NCBI GenBank assembly: GCA_013396635.1
Contig: WBMW01000471.1
Location: 622,765 to 686,764 of the forward strand
Source of the DNA: Penelope pileata
Lineage: Eukaryota; Chordata; Aves; Galliformes; Cracidae
DNA: 64,000 nucleotides
Direction: 5' to 3'
Position 1 is the stretch's first letter; each line of letters begins with the position of its first letter. Made by a program: the position numbers and the translations under genes. The notes beneath the pieces are model-generated. The model saw nothing but the letters and a program-made list of their open reading frames with translations. It did no database searches and was not told where the DNA came from. Positions 22,156 to 33,700 of this stretch are shown one piece after another.

Positions 22156-22169
22156 CCAGCAGGTGGTGG
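22156..22169 (+). promoter_or_regulatory. CTCF-like core site
   Basis: CCAGCAGGTGGTGG matches the CTCF core CCASYAGRKGGCRS at 13 of 14 positions; the one miss is T for the C in GGC. CTCF sites anchor chromatin loops in vertebrates. The match is strong for a hand scan but ignores flanking preferences. Confidence 0.4.
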
Positions 22170-22419
22170 AAGCTCCAGCACATTCCAGGATGCCAAGTTC
22201 CCAACACCACCTTGACTGGCTGTGTCTGTTCCGGATGGGAGAAGACAGGCCTGTGGTTTGTTGAAGAGCTTTGTGTGCTTCCAGTGCCTGTAGCTGCGTG
22301 CAGGTAGGAAGGCTTACGTGCAGGCAGCATGTCCTGTTGGAAATGAAGGGTAGCATGGTGGGTACGCTGCTGGTTTCACTCAGAAAGATCTAGTTTGGGC
22401 TGAGGTGCTGACTTCAAAG

Positions 22420-22520
22420 TCACACGAGCTCTTTTCTCTCTCTCTGTGCAGTGGGGATGCTTCTGGGAACCCTTTCTGAACTCACATGAGCTCTTTTCTC
22501 ACAGTGAGGATGCCTATGGG
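22420..22520 (+). repeat. Diverged local direct duplication
   Basis: A unit starting 'tcacacgagctcttttctc' (22420) recurs as 'tcacatgagctcttttctc' (22482). Both continue into a CAGTG-GGATGC / CAGTGAGGATGC segment. The offset is about 62 bp. The first copy also carries a CT expansion. Confidence 0.7.
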
Positions 22521-23964
22521 TGACTCATGTTCTGTGGTACACACCTAAACGATGCAGTGAAGGCTGCCTTGTTTCCTGTCCGTGAAATTCCCCTTGCCCC
22601 CCAGACTGTGGCTGTTTCATGGACATACACTTTAGGCAGGAGGTATTGCTGTGGCCAGTGGTAGTTTATTTTGTTATTTTTTCTCTGTTTGCTCACCTTG
22701 GTCTGTTCCTCTGGGTCCTATCTCCAGCACAGTTCACTTCAGAACCCCATCTTTTAACCAAGCAGTGCTGCTCCTACTGCTGAGGGTAAGAAGCATACCG
22801 GCCCAGGCACCAAAGCTTAGAGCTGCTGCGTGCCTGCAACAGTGCTGGAAACATGCACAATAATCTGAGTTTGGGATCAGAAAACAGGGGGACAAGTCCC
22901 GATGTCAGGTAGGACAAAGTAAGGCAGGGCAAGAAGGACTAGGAGGAACCGCACTGAAATGGAGAACTCTGTGGCTGCAGAAACTTGTAATTACTTGGGC
23001 TCTGTCAGAGATGAATGGCTATGTCTCTTTCCAGAGTCATCTGCATAGCTGGGTAAATGTGATTGCATTGATTTAGCGTGTCTTCAAGAGTCTTTTTACA
23101 ACCACAGGAGCTAGAAATGTCTTTTGTTGTTGTTGCTTTTTTTAATGAAAGCTGACGTTCTGGAGCACAAGTCAGCAGGAAGTGGGGGGAAGTTTATTGG
23201 CTGTTTTGGTGGGGCCTGGAGAATAATTCTTCCTTTCTCCTGTCTTTTGTCTGTTCAGACTGTAAATTCATTGAAGCGCAGACCGCTTTCTACTGTGTGT
23301 CTTTATAGCACTTGCTGCAATGGATCTGCGCTCTCAGCTAAATCCCCTAAGGCTTAACAAAATATAAATTAGAATAATGGTATAATATGTTAGATGTTAA
23401 ATGGTTGTGGGGGTGGTTTGTTTACATGAGTTATCACCTTAAGAAATCAACAACAAAAAGTCCTTCTGAACTCCTGGTGACAGTTTTTGCTTTTTTGCAA
23501 AATCTGTGCATTATTCTATTCTGCTGAGGACAGAGGGCGGCTGCATGGAGGTTGTGCCCTGTTGTAGGGGAGAGGACATGGGCAAGTTTCAGACCTACAG
23601 TGCTCCCAATTTCTGTAAGCTTTGTTCGCTGTTACCAATGGGAAATTACTCCCTGCAGTTCCTCTGCACAGACTTCAGTGGTTGCCTTGTGTTGCGCAGT
23701 CCCTTGAGCAGAGCTTTGATACCTAGGAACATATCCTGGAAAGACAAAAATAAAATTATTCGTCTTCAGCTCCTGTGCAAAGGAATCCTCAGTGCATTCC
23801 CTGTCTGTTTTGTTAAGGGGGAATGTCATGCTACGTTGGACAGATGTGGCAAAGCAGAAGGATACACCAGAGCTGCAGTAAGCCTGATGTGCTCTCATGC
23901 TGGTGTAGGATTTGTATGATTCCTTCCTATAGGTACAAAAAATGAGTGGTCAGACCTTGAGATC

Positions 23965-23983
23965 CTAGTACTCTAGTACTAGA
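23965..23983. repeat. CTAGTACT tandem pair and palindrome
   Basis: CTAGTACT occurs twice head to tail (23965-23972, 23973-23980), and TCTAGTACTAGA (23972-23983) is a perfect 12-bp palindrome. It sits immediately before the CR1 tail and may be part of, or a target-site remnant for, that insertion. Confidence 0.6.
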
Positions 23984-23984
23984 T

Positions 23985-24077
23985 CTAGAGGCTAGCAACC
24001 CTGACAGCAGCAGGGGGTTGGAACTTGATGATCCTCGAGGTCACTTCCAACCCAAACCATTCTATGATTCTGTGCTC
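23985..24077 (+). mobile_element. CR1 LINE 3' tail, second subfamily
   Basis: About 90 bp of CR1 3' end: 'gggttggaacttgatgatcc' (24015), 'gaggtcacttccaaccca' (24038) and 'ccattctatgattctgtg' (24057). The TTCCAACCCAAACCATTCTATGATTC form differs from the CCTTAATGA form at 3.8 and 18 kb, so at least two CR1 lineages inserted here. It is truncated to nearly the minimal tail. Confidence 0.9.
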
Positions 24078-27000
24078 CAGGCTGTCATGCGTGTGTAGGA
24101 GCTCAGAACAGATATGTGGAGGGGGTGATGCCCACAAAATCCAGCACAGATTGGCTCATCTGTGTTGTATGAAAAGTGGTAATTGCATTCCTGCTTGGCA
24201 CTGTGCTGGTTCTGCCCGCTGTCAGCACCTTTAGGTGCTGTGCTGAGAGCTGCAGGTCGAGCCAGTGCAGGGCATGGGAAGCTGCTCTCTGTCCCCTGTT
24301 TTTAGTGTAGTGTTAAGCTCAGCAGCAACAAAACTTTTGATTTTGCAGATACTGGACATCCTAGTGAACACGAGTGGCAGATCTCTCTCTCTGAGCATTG
24401 AGAAGCCCTGAGGGGACCTGCCAGCCATGTCACCTGGAGACACCTTGCTCCGGGCTTTGCAGTGCAGAGCTGCCCTGAAGTTGGCAAATGTCCCTGCCAC
24501 GGAGCAACCCCCTGTGCAGGCTGCTCGGTCTGGTGATGTGGATCACTGAAGGCTCTCTCCACTTTCTCCTGTTCCCTCATGAAGGGGTGTTGCTTGGACA
24601 TCCCATATCCTTACCCTCTCGTTGATAGCTCCTGCGACGTACCCCTGCCTGCACTTCAGCACTGTTACATCCAACGTTCGCATGCCTGTGTCTCCCAGGT
24701 CCCGCTGCTGTCGTGCTTCTCCCTTGTTTTCCCTCCTCCTCCGCAGCCAGCACAGCTCAGACCCCAGGGCCTCCCCCAGGCCCAGCAGTGAGAGCCGGGC
24801 TGAGGCCATGGGAGAGGCAGGAGCAGGCTGTGCTGTCAGCTCCGTGCCAGTGACGGCACCACGACATTACTCACTGCAGATTAATGTGGGAGAAGGTCCT
24901 CGCCGACAACCCCTGCAAAACAGCTCAGCTTCAAGTGGAATTGCAATGGTCCTTTTAGATAAGTGTATTTTTGCCAGCTGATCCACAACAGCACTCCCAG
25001 TGGTGGGGAAAGCTGAGACTATTACTGTAAATACAAAAGGGAAGACATACTTGGCATCCCTTTACATTAGAGCTGGCTCAGAAGAACGCCTGCGTAGCTG
25101 TTCCACTGCCAAGATGGATTGTAGTCAGATAGTACACATTGCAAAGGAACCAGAGCACACACTGAGATCTGTTGGCTTTTTTTTAACAATAGTTTATTTG
25201 TGTTTCAAAGGGATAGTTACAGGAATCCAGATCAATATGCTTGTCCAGAACTGTGCCTTCCTATTTTAGGGCCTGTTTGAATAAGAGGTTACTTGAGTTC
25301 ACATGCATATGGACGATCGGTGCCGGCATAACGCGTCCTCCCAGGCTTCTCATTACTTCTCCCTGCTGAAAGAGAACGTGAAAGAGCTGCAAAACTGAAG
25401 TCGACATTGTTCTGGTTGCTGGAGTTTTATTTTTTCCAGCAATGCTGTGCACGTTGTCCTGGGCTCTTTCTCAGTGCTCAGGTCATGTCACAACAGGAGA
25501 CAGTGGGAGCTGAGCACCCCATTCCAGGGTGCTGTCATGGGCACTGGCTGGACCTTTCTCGATGCACGTCGAGAACGTGTTGAGGTTCAGATGGAATCAA
25601 GCACTTCTGAAATGGAAGGAAGATTGTTTCAGTGAAATGTTCTGAGTTTTTTTAATGGAATATTGTTTAAGTACAACTTTGATGAAAACATGTTCAGCAA
25701 TTCCCAGCCCCTAATTTTGAAACCATCTGTATTTTTTCATGATTTCAGCAATCTGTCTGTTGGTTTGTTGGGACAAGAAAAATAGTTAACTAATAGAGTT
25801 AGTTGCATGGGACTAAAAATCTGTTTCATGCTTGGTTCTCTTGCTGAAATCTTTTGAAACTCTGGTTCGGACAATGACTTGTCAGGCTTGAAAATTGGAC
25901 CTGTAATTGCTTTGAAAATCTGCTTTCATGTCCTGTTCTTCTCTTCTAATTGTGATCTATTTCTAAGGGCCAGAAGCAAAACAGGAGTTTGAATAGACAG
26001 AGGTGCCCAGATGCTCCGGGTAAGAGTAAGATATTTTCCCCTATAGAATCATCAGTCCTGATTTGCAGCAAGCAGTACATTTCTGACATTTCAAGCAAGC
26101 GTGCACAACTGCTGCACCTGGGTTTGTGAGGGTAAAATTGCTTGAGCATATATGGTATCTTGCTGATGATGAATTGTGCTGCTCATACTTTGAATGGTGC
26201 CACTGCATTTTTTGTGAAGTGTAGACTCAACAAAGTATATCAGCAGACGGAGCCAGTTTCTTCTGAATTTCAACCTACAACAACTTTCTCAACACTGATC
26301 CAAGGGGCTATCTTGAGGGGTGAGTTCCAACGCAGCAGCACTTCAGAGTTCACATTCTGGTGTCATTTGGCACATTTCTAATGTCTCTTGTTTTTGTGAT
26401 GACATCCTGTTACATGAAGAATTTTGGCTGGTGCATGGCGTTCTCCTCTCAACTGTTTTGCATAGCTGAGGAAGACACCATCCTGCCTGAATCAGTGCTG
26501 TTTGCAGCCGCGTGTCTGCTCTTAGCTGTGAGAAGGGCTTCTTTCATCTTGGCTCCAATTTCTCCATTTTTCTCCTTCCCCATGTGTTTGTGCATTGCCC
26601 AGCGTGAAAGGGGACAGTCACTGGTGGGGGCAGTGCTGCAGCAGCAGTGGGCAACAGAGAGGAGCTGTGGTTCATCAGAGATCTCACTCAGAATTGCATT
26701 AGAGGGTGAAGATTATGAAGAGGATGTGGATTATCTCCTGCTTGCCACTGCTGTTTTCATTTTCTCTCCTGAGCTGATGGGTTGAGGGGAACAGGGCAGA
26801 TTCCTTCTGGACACCCCAGTACTGTGAGGGGACGAAACAGCTTTTAAGGCTTGAAAGAAGCAAATCAAGATTTCTACCTCTGGGAAATGCATGAACGAAG
26901 ATCAAGGCATGATTGTGGGAGGATATTTGGGGAGCCAAGCTCCTCACAGATCCAGGTCCCTTTAAAAAGAAACGTTCCCCATACTTCTGCCCCCGCAGAG

Positions 27001-28690
27001 GTAAGGGACTGGTCCCCCATTGCTGGGATGAGAGGGGCAGTGTGAGCAGTCCGGAAGATGCTTGCACAATCCTCCCTGGCCCTGGCCAGGACTCGGAGTC
27101 CCTTGCTGTCCTGAGCACAGTAGAAAGCTCCGTACACTGACATCGCCTTGCAGATAACTGGCTGGGGAAGGATTTCTGCAGGGCTCATACTCCACCTCCA
27201 CCCACACTTGCAGTCCCAGAGTCACCAAAGAAAGTTTAAAAATGCTCTGCCAAATGTTTGCTCAGTTAATTTTTTTTAGGCCTTTTTGTATTAACCCCTG
27301 TTTTCATTCTTGATTTTTTCCCCTTTCTTCCCTCAACAAGTTTCCCTTCTGGGGGTGATCCATAGGAGCTGGATGTGTAGGAGATTCCGACAGAAACTGA
27401 CTTGACAGTGCTCACCTTGCAAGCACTCCCATGCAATACTTTTCTCTGTGCACATTTGTGACCTGGGAGATTTATTTAGCTCTTTTTGTTGGGAATCAAA
27501 TTAGGGTTGGGTTTCAGCATCTCTCAAAGAGAGAGAATGCAGGGCAGAGACTGCTCTGCAGGGAAAAACACCCAGTGCATCACGTGCCTGATCACCTCTC
27601 AGTCTCACTTTGTTCTTAATGCTCTCTGTTTGCCTCTGTTCAGGAGTAAAGTTGCTGGCTGTAAGGCAGAGGAGTCTTGTTTATGTGTAAGGAGAGATCA
27701 GCTTTAGCTTCTGGGTTTTTTTGTTCATTGCACAACGTTTGGAAGATCCAGTGAACTTCTACATCTGTTGTACCTGCAACATGATGCCAGGGGATCCCTG
27801 CACCAGGTCAGCCTGGGCTCCTGGTTAACGATGAGCAGAAGAGAGGGCAGGCTGCAGCCCCAGGCTCAGCCCCAGCCACCATACCCATCACTGCCAGGGG
27901 CTGAGGAGTGAGCTTGGGACGTGCTCCCATCGGCACTCGGATGCAGAGCGTCATGGTCTGTACCAGCAGTGGGTCCCCCACCACCAGCAGTGGAAATACA
28001 CCAACTTTGATGTACAGTCAGCACTTCTCGTAGGAAGTTTATAGCCCCTTCATTTATCAAGATTTTCAATGTGTGCGTGGCTGGGGAGGAATTAAAGCAG
28101 CAGATTTATTCCTCCCGGAGGTGGGTTCATCCTGCTTCAGCAGTTCTGGCGGGCGGGCAGCAGGCAGGGTGAGCAGTGCCGGGGCAGCACGCTGCCAGAT
28201 GCATGCAGATGAGCTTCACCTCAGCTCCCTTAGCAGATCTGCTCCTCAGAATCCCAAGAGAACCCCGAAACAAATTGCCAATTACATTTTGTGCTTTAAT
28301 TAAACAGAAAGGTGAGCATGCTCTCTAGCTTTGCAGTGTTAAATAGTCTCTTGAGTGATTACAGACCCAGCAAACCAGGGCAATGCCTACTGTCTTTCTT
28401 TACATATCTGTCATTTGCTTCAAAGCCTCTCCTGTGAGTGGTGGGCCTGGTGTCCTCCTAACCTGCCCCAGAGAAGTTTGGAGGCTTGGGGACGGTATGA
28501 AGAGCCTTGAGCATCTGTTGAAGTCAAAGGGAACCTTATGCCTGTTAATGGCTGGCCGAGAGATGCTCGAAATCCAACAGCGTCTGGGCCTTGAGTGTAA
28601 GACCTGATATTAAAGCAAAGCATGTTACCCAAAATTTGTGCCACAGAGGGAAGCATTGGCAACATGACAAGAGTCCAAAGGTTGTGCTTC
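24078..28690. other. Non-coding stretch with a perfect hairpin
   Basis: No gene supported. An 18-bp hairpin lies at 24223-24240. The remainder shows no repeat or RNA signal I can name. Confidence 0.5.
24223..24240. other. Perfect 8-bp-arm palindrome
   Basis: CAGCACCT and AGGTGCTG are exact reverse complements around TT. Each arm contains CAGCACC, which is also the left half of the REST/NRSF site, here inverted. Could be chance. Confidence 0.6.
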
Positions 28691-28724
28691 ATTTGCATGT
28701 GTATTTGCATAATTGCAAATGCAT
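28691..28724. promoter_or_regulatory. POU octamer cluster with palindrome
   Basis: ATTTGCAT occurs at 28691-28698 and 28703-28710, both perfect octamers. The second is mirrored by TGCAAAT at 28714-28720, so ATTTGCA-TAAT-TGCAAAT forms an inverted pair around a homeodomain TAAT core. ATTTGCAT is the site for OCT1/OCT2/OCT4-class POU factors; inverted octamer pairs are a layout that lets POU dimers bind. Three sites in 34 bp is far above chance. Confidence 0.5.
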
Positions 28725-29709
28725 GAGATGCACATTAATAATCACGCTTACATCTTTATCATTCTCAATAAGTACAGGGAAAATTTCTTGCTCTTGGAGT
28801 TCATCAGTAATAAAAACCTGCAGTGTCCTCATTCTGTAAATGCAGGGAATTAGGGACACCTTGGGAGGGATGTGTTTTATCATTCTGTTGGATGTGTCTG
28901 ACCTTAAATCCTTAGGCCGTAAAATTTTGCTGTGGACTAGCTCTGGGCAAGAGAAATTGACTGCTGAATTTTGGTGGAAGTTCCATGGACTCTTGCTTTG
29001 TTCATACCCTCAGCAAAACTCTGTGGCACCTGAGCAAGGTGACTACTCTTCTGCATCATACCACGATGGTATCACCTAGTTGCTGAAAATCACAGGGCTT
29101 TTAGGATGGAGAGTGACAGATTTCTGCAAGTGATGAAATGAGGCAATTATCTGTTGCAGGAGGGAGCGACTGTGATTGCCTTCATTTGATGGTCCAACTC
29201 TGTGTTCCAGCCTGGAAAATCTGGCTTTGCTCAAGTACTCCTACAATGTTTTTGTTACAGTTGGCCAGAAAATGAGAACTCAATTCAACAAAAAACATTT
29301 TTTGAGTTTCTAATGTTTGTTTTCATTTTTTCTCAGATTTAAAACTTTTAACATTTTTCAGGATGGGGGAGATGGGAGGATGCAATTACATCCCTTCCAA
29401 ACCATCGCTGTCCAGTGGCTTGGATCGAGATGATTTAAATTCAGAGTCCTTCTTTTCTTTATTCAGGCCTTGAGTCAAATCCAGGCTTCCCACATCTAGG
29501 TGGGTACCTTAATCATGGAAGAGGGCATTCTGGAATATATTCATGAATCGTAGCTTATTTTCTTCTAAAATGCAGTGCGTCTAAAACTTATCACTTCAAT
29601 GTTTGGTTCAATAAACCAGCTTTTTATCAGAAAGGCAAATAAATACAAATAGAGGTCATTGTTCTTGTTCCTTCATCTTCTCTGATGGTTGTGCTGTAAT
29701 TATGGAATA

Positions 29710-29725
29710 TTACCTTAATTGGTAA
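29710..29725. promoter_or_regulatory. CArG box within an inverted repeat
   Basis: CCTTAATTGG (29713-29722) is a perfect CC(A/T)6GG SRF site. Flanking TTACC and GGTAA extend it to a 16-bp inverted repeat. Single site, so function is inferred weakly. Confidence 0.35.
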
Positions 29726-30734
29726 AGACAAGGATAGGTTGTGTACTTACTGCTGCAGCATCTCAGTCTAATGTCTCTCTTGGGACATTGGCTCCAGAGT
29801 TTTCTCAGTGAAAAAGAAATCTTCATTAATTTGTCCAAGGAAACAGCAGCAGTGAAGGAGGGGACAGCACACTTGCCAGTGTTGTCCTGCCTGATGGGAG
29901 TCCTGTGATTTTGCAGTAAGCAACGTGATGTTCCAGACACCTGCTTTGCCTGGGCAGGATGAACTCATTGCAGGCAATTTGTGTTCTGCTGTATGGCTTC
30001 TGAGGGATCTGGGAAGCTGCAGAAGGTTTGCATAATTGTCTTAGACTTGCATTTAAGGTGTCTTCAAATATTTCTAAACTTGACAAGTAGGAGACTGAGC
30101 AGGCATTGTCACATAGAGCAGAGATCTCATTTTCTTCTTCAACAGGATTTCATTTTACCCTTCAAATAATGTTTTTGCCCTCAGAGTCATTGTGGCTTCT
30201 GCACTTTCTTTGAAGCTATTGATCGTGTAATTAAAGTGTCTTCTGCCCGCCTTGGGATTCTTGGGCTTTCTTGGCTGGTTTCAGAAACCTCAGCCTGTCC
30301 TTCAATTTAATCTCAGCTCCCAGCCTGATTCTCACCATTACTTACAGATCTCTCGGTGTGTGCTCCTCAGAGTCTTCAGTGATACAGAATTCAGTCAGTT
30401 CACTAGAACTGGATGGCTGTCAGTCCTGCCCTGTGTTAATGCCCATCTCATTGCAGCTCTCTCCTTTTGGTGGTAATGCACTCCTGTCTCCAGGCCTCAA
30501 GGAAGACAAGGGAATCACTGTGCAGATGCATGGAGATACAGTCCCTTGGCTTTTGCTGACTTCCAACAAGACAGTGGGAACGATTCGAGTACATTTTATG
30601 TGAAGCTATAAATCTGACGGAAGGAATAATCATCATTTACTGTTCAGACCATTATTGGTTCACTTTAAGTTGGCTACGAATAATGCCAAAGGTGCTCACA
30701 TAAAAAAAGACACTTTGGAAATATGTCTGGCTAA

Positions 30735-30766
30735 TTGATTAAGTAGTCAATCAGTGGTAGTACTAC
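30735..30766. promoter_or_regulatory. PBX/HOX-like half sites and palindrome
   Basis: TTGATTAA (30735-30742) and GTCAATCA (30746-30753) carry opposed TGATT cores, as in PBX/HOX sites. GTAGTACTAC (30757-30766) is a perfect 10-bp palindrome, and CCAATAAAA follows at 30775. A compact motif group in AT-rich DNA. Confidence 0.3.
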
Positions 30767-33399
30767 AAAGTGAGCCAATAAAAAAGACACAAGACTGTCA
30801 ACCTTTCAATCTCTTTTCATCTATGCAGTATCTTTCACAGCTGCTATTTAAAAGTGCTCCTCAAAATTATCAATACTTTTTAAATCCGTTTGGTATAGCA
30901 CAATTCCAGAAACAGCTAAATTATTTTGGGAAATAAAAAGTTTTGAAAAGTAGTTTTAAGGAATAAAATACATACTAGTAACAAGAGGAGGGAAGTCAAG
31001 AGTGAGTGTGAGTACACTCTGGCAGAGAGCTTCCCAGCTGAGGAACATAATGCAAAAAGCCTATTGGCCAAAAGATATTGTCCAAGACTTCCAAAGTCCA
31101 GCATTACCTATAATCATGTCCAATCTCTCGCTGGTCCAAAAGCCAATTTTTAAACTCAATTCCAGCTGAAATTAAAAACCCATGTTGAGATTTCAGATTG
31201 GTGAAAAGGGCCTGTTACCACGCATGCCAGAGACCATTTCTTCTGCCACATTCTGGACCAAGTGCAATTTTGTCTAATAAAAACATTTCTGGCAAAGTTG
31301 TACATTAAGAGTTAGTGTAATCGAATCTGGATGTGAGGAAAGCATGCAAACTCGCTTCCAACTCAGCAAGAGTTAGGCAGGATTTAATCCTCCATGTATT
31401 TTTATTATGATATAAAAAGCTGTTATATTGGTATTTTTAATACATTTATCAAAAGGAAATTGCAAATCCAAAGTCACTTCCAAATTTCCCACTGATATAG
31501 GAATGAGTAGCTGAGACAGTTCTGAAGTGAACTAAGGCAATGGGATTTTGTAATATAGATTTAGCTGCCAGGAGACCAGCAGTCGGGTTTGACTTTTAAC
31601 CAGTTCACGCCAGACCTACGCAGACTTTTTCCCTGAACGTTTGCTCTAGTGTGAAGCCGATTTTTTACTGTCTGCTCTGTTTGTGCACAATTTTCTGCTG
31701 GCTTTCCATGGGCATTTAGGCAACCTGTAGGATCTCCTGGGAATACAAAGCCTGTCACCAGCCACGCACCAGCCCACACCACTTAGGGGCCTAAGAATAG
31801 GAAGCAGCAGACTTTTCTGTTAAACTCTCTTTTTTTTGGAAAACAGCTTGGCTCTCATTTACTCACCTAAATAAGGTCCAGATTTTCAAAAGAGCTGAAT
31901 AGATTGCTTGCTGAACACTTGTGAAAGGAGTCTAAATTTCATGTCTACACCGGGGCTGGGGGCTTTCAGAAGGCTGTCCTAGTACTTCTTGTTCTTAGAC
32001 AAACAAGTGTTTGGGACACCCTGGGGCTGATTCTGCCTTATGGCCCTGGGGTTCACAGTGGTGTGACAGTATCCAGTGCGAGTGGCCGGGCTGCTGGGAC
32101 ATGCTGCAGGAGCCGTGGGAGGAAATGGTAAGGGGCCTCTGGTGTGGGACACTGGTGCTTCGTTCCTGTTCTGCGTGGCTGGCCTTTGGGTCTTTGGCTG
32201 GGTTTTTCAGGCTGTTTAATGGATGTTTGAGGGTCAGAAAGAAGTGGTTCAGCTTTTAAGTCCTACAAATCAGGGCTCTTGGAGGGGACCTGATTTTCAG
32301 ACCTGTCTGCTCTTTGATACATCCCACATGAGAGCAGAGGCACTCGCAGCTGTTGCCCAGAGTTTTTTTCTCAGCCGCTGTGCTCTGACTTCTTGATTTG
32401 TTTGTTTACTTTTTAAAAGTCTTCCCTCCTGGAGATTTGTGAGGACAAGTGCATTAACACTAAAAAGTGTTTGGGAACTAGGCTGATAGAGAATGCGTAA
32501 ATCCCATATACAGGTTCTAAAGCCCAATGTAGAGCAGCCTAGAGGCATCTCACTGTCTTTTTATTCTTTCTCAGTACCAATTACTCTTGGATGCTAAACA
32601 ACCTATCCTGAAGCATGACTGTACCACAGTATCTTTCATCCTGAAAACCCCTAAAACTACACCTCACATATTACATAAACCATACAGAGATCATTTTACC
32701 TGTCTTTAGAAAGCAGCCTCTTGTGGGTTTGCAAAGTGTGAGAAAAGCAGTGTTGTGCAGGAAGCACCATTTTTAATCAGGATGCTTTCATCTGCACAGT
32801 GAAAGTCCCTTGCCAAAAGCTCTCTCATCTCTGACCCTTATTCAGTGATATAATGTAGTTCCTCCTGGGGCATCAGAGACGCTGAGGTCAGCCTTGTGAT
32901 GTAGTCTGAATTATAGATATTAAAGAGGATAATTGGCATTTTTACCACCTGGTATGGTTAATAAGACAGCATCCAGATCAACTATCTAGAGCCTTGTAAA
33001 ATAATCATAAGGAGAATAAAGTTAGTTTGTAGCAATAAAAGTATAATAAGGTCCTCTAAATAGTGTAACAAAAGTTGAATGAACCCAATATTAAAACACT
33101 ATATATTATTAGATTTTTTTTAAAGTCCATAACAAGGAGATCCTTTGGCACACAAGTATAAAATCAAATTTAACAAGCAAGTTAAATAAGCAATTAGGAG
33201 TGGGGATTTTAAACTTTCCAGTCTCAATTGCTCTAATTTAGCACAAGCAGAGATCTGCAATGTACTTTGCAGACTGTCTCTGGTGATGGCCACATCTGAA
33301 CAACAGTGCTATCGAAGAGATGGTCATTTTTAGAAAAAGACTGAAGACCTGATTCTCATGGTAGGTCAGATTCCCCAGAGTGACCCTTTCTTACATGGC

Positions 33400-33700
33400 A
33401 GTTTTGTGTCACTCAGCCAGAGTGTCGGGAGACCCATATTCGATTTTCTTTTCTGCCTGGGAGGATTCAGACCCAAGTTTCCTTCTTTCCAAGAGAGATC
33501 TCTGCCCAGGGAGCTGGTTGCTCTGCAGTGGGTGCGTTTTCCAGTGCTGGAGTTAGTTTTACTGGCCTCCTAATAAGAATACAAAAGTCATTGGATGATG
33601 AGGAGGAAAAAAATCTGGGGCCTTGTAAAAAGTGCATTTCCCAGTGGTAGGAGACCTGCGTTCCAGCCACAACTCCAAGGTTGTTTAAGCATTTTTCATG
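33400..33700. mobile_element. Possible ancient MIR-like repeat
   Basis: 'gtcgggagacccatattcg' (33424) then 'gcctgggaggattcagac' (33455) and 'ccaagagagatctctgccc' (33489) recall the tRNA-derived part of old amniote SINEs ('gggagacctgggttcga' and its mirrored 'gggattcaaacccaggtc' form). A second similar phrase, 'ggtaggagacctgcgttcc', lies near 33646. Highly diverged; limits are approximate and the family is not settled. Confidence 0.4.

Larger units (their letters stand above)
20196..23964. other. Non-coding stretch with isolated motifs
   Basis: No gene supported. It holds a palindromic MEF2-type site (21844-21853), a CTCF-like site (22156-22169) and a local duplication (22420-22520), each listed separately. 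Open frames here have no domain. Confidence 0.5.
28725..33399. other. AT-rich non-coding stretch
   Basis: No gene supported. It contains a perfect CArG box (29713-29722) and PBX/HOX-like half sites beside a palindrome (30735-30766). Between 32.9 and 33.25 kb the sequence is very AT-rich without a tandem pattern. Confidence 0.5.
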
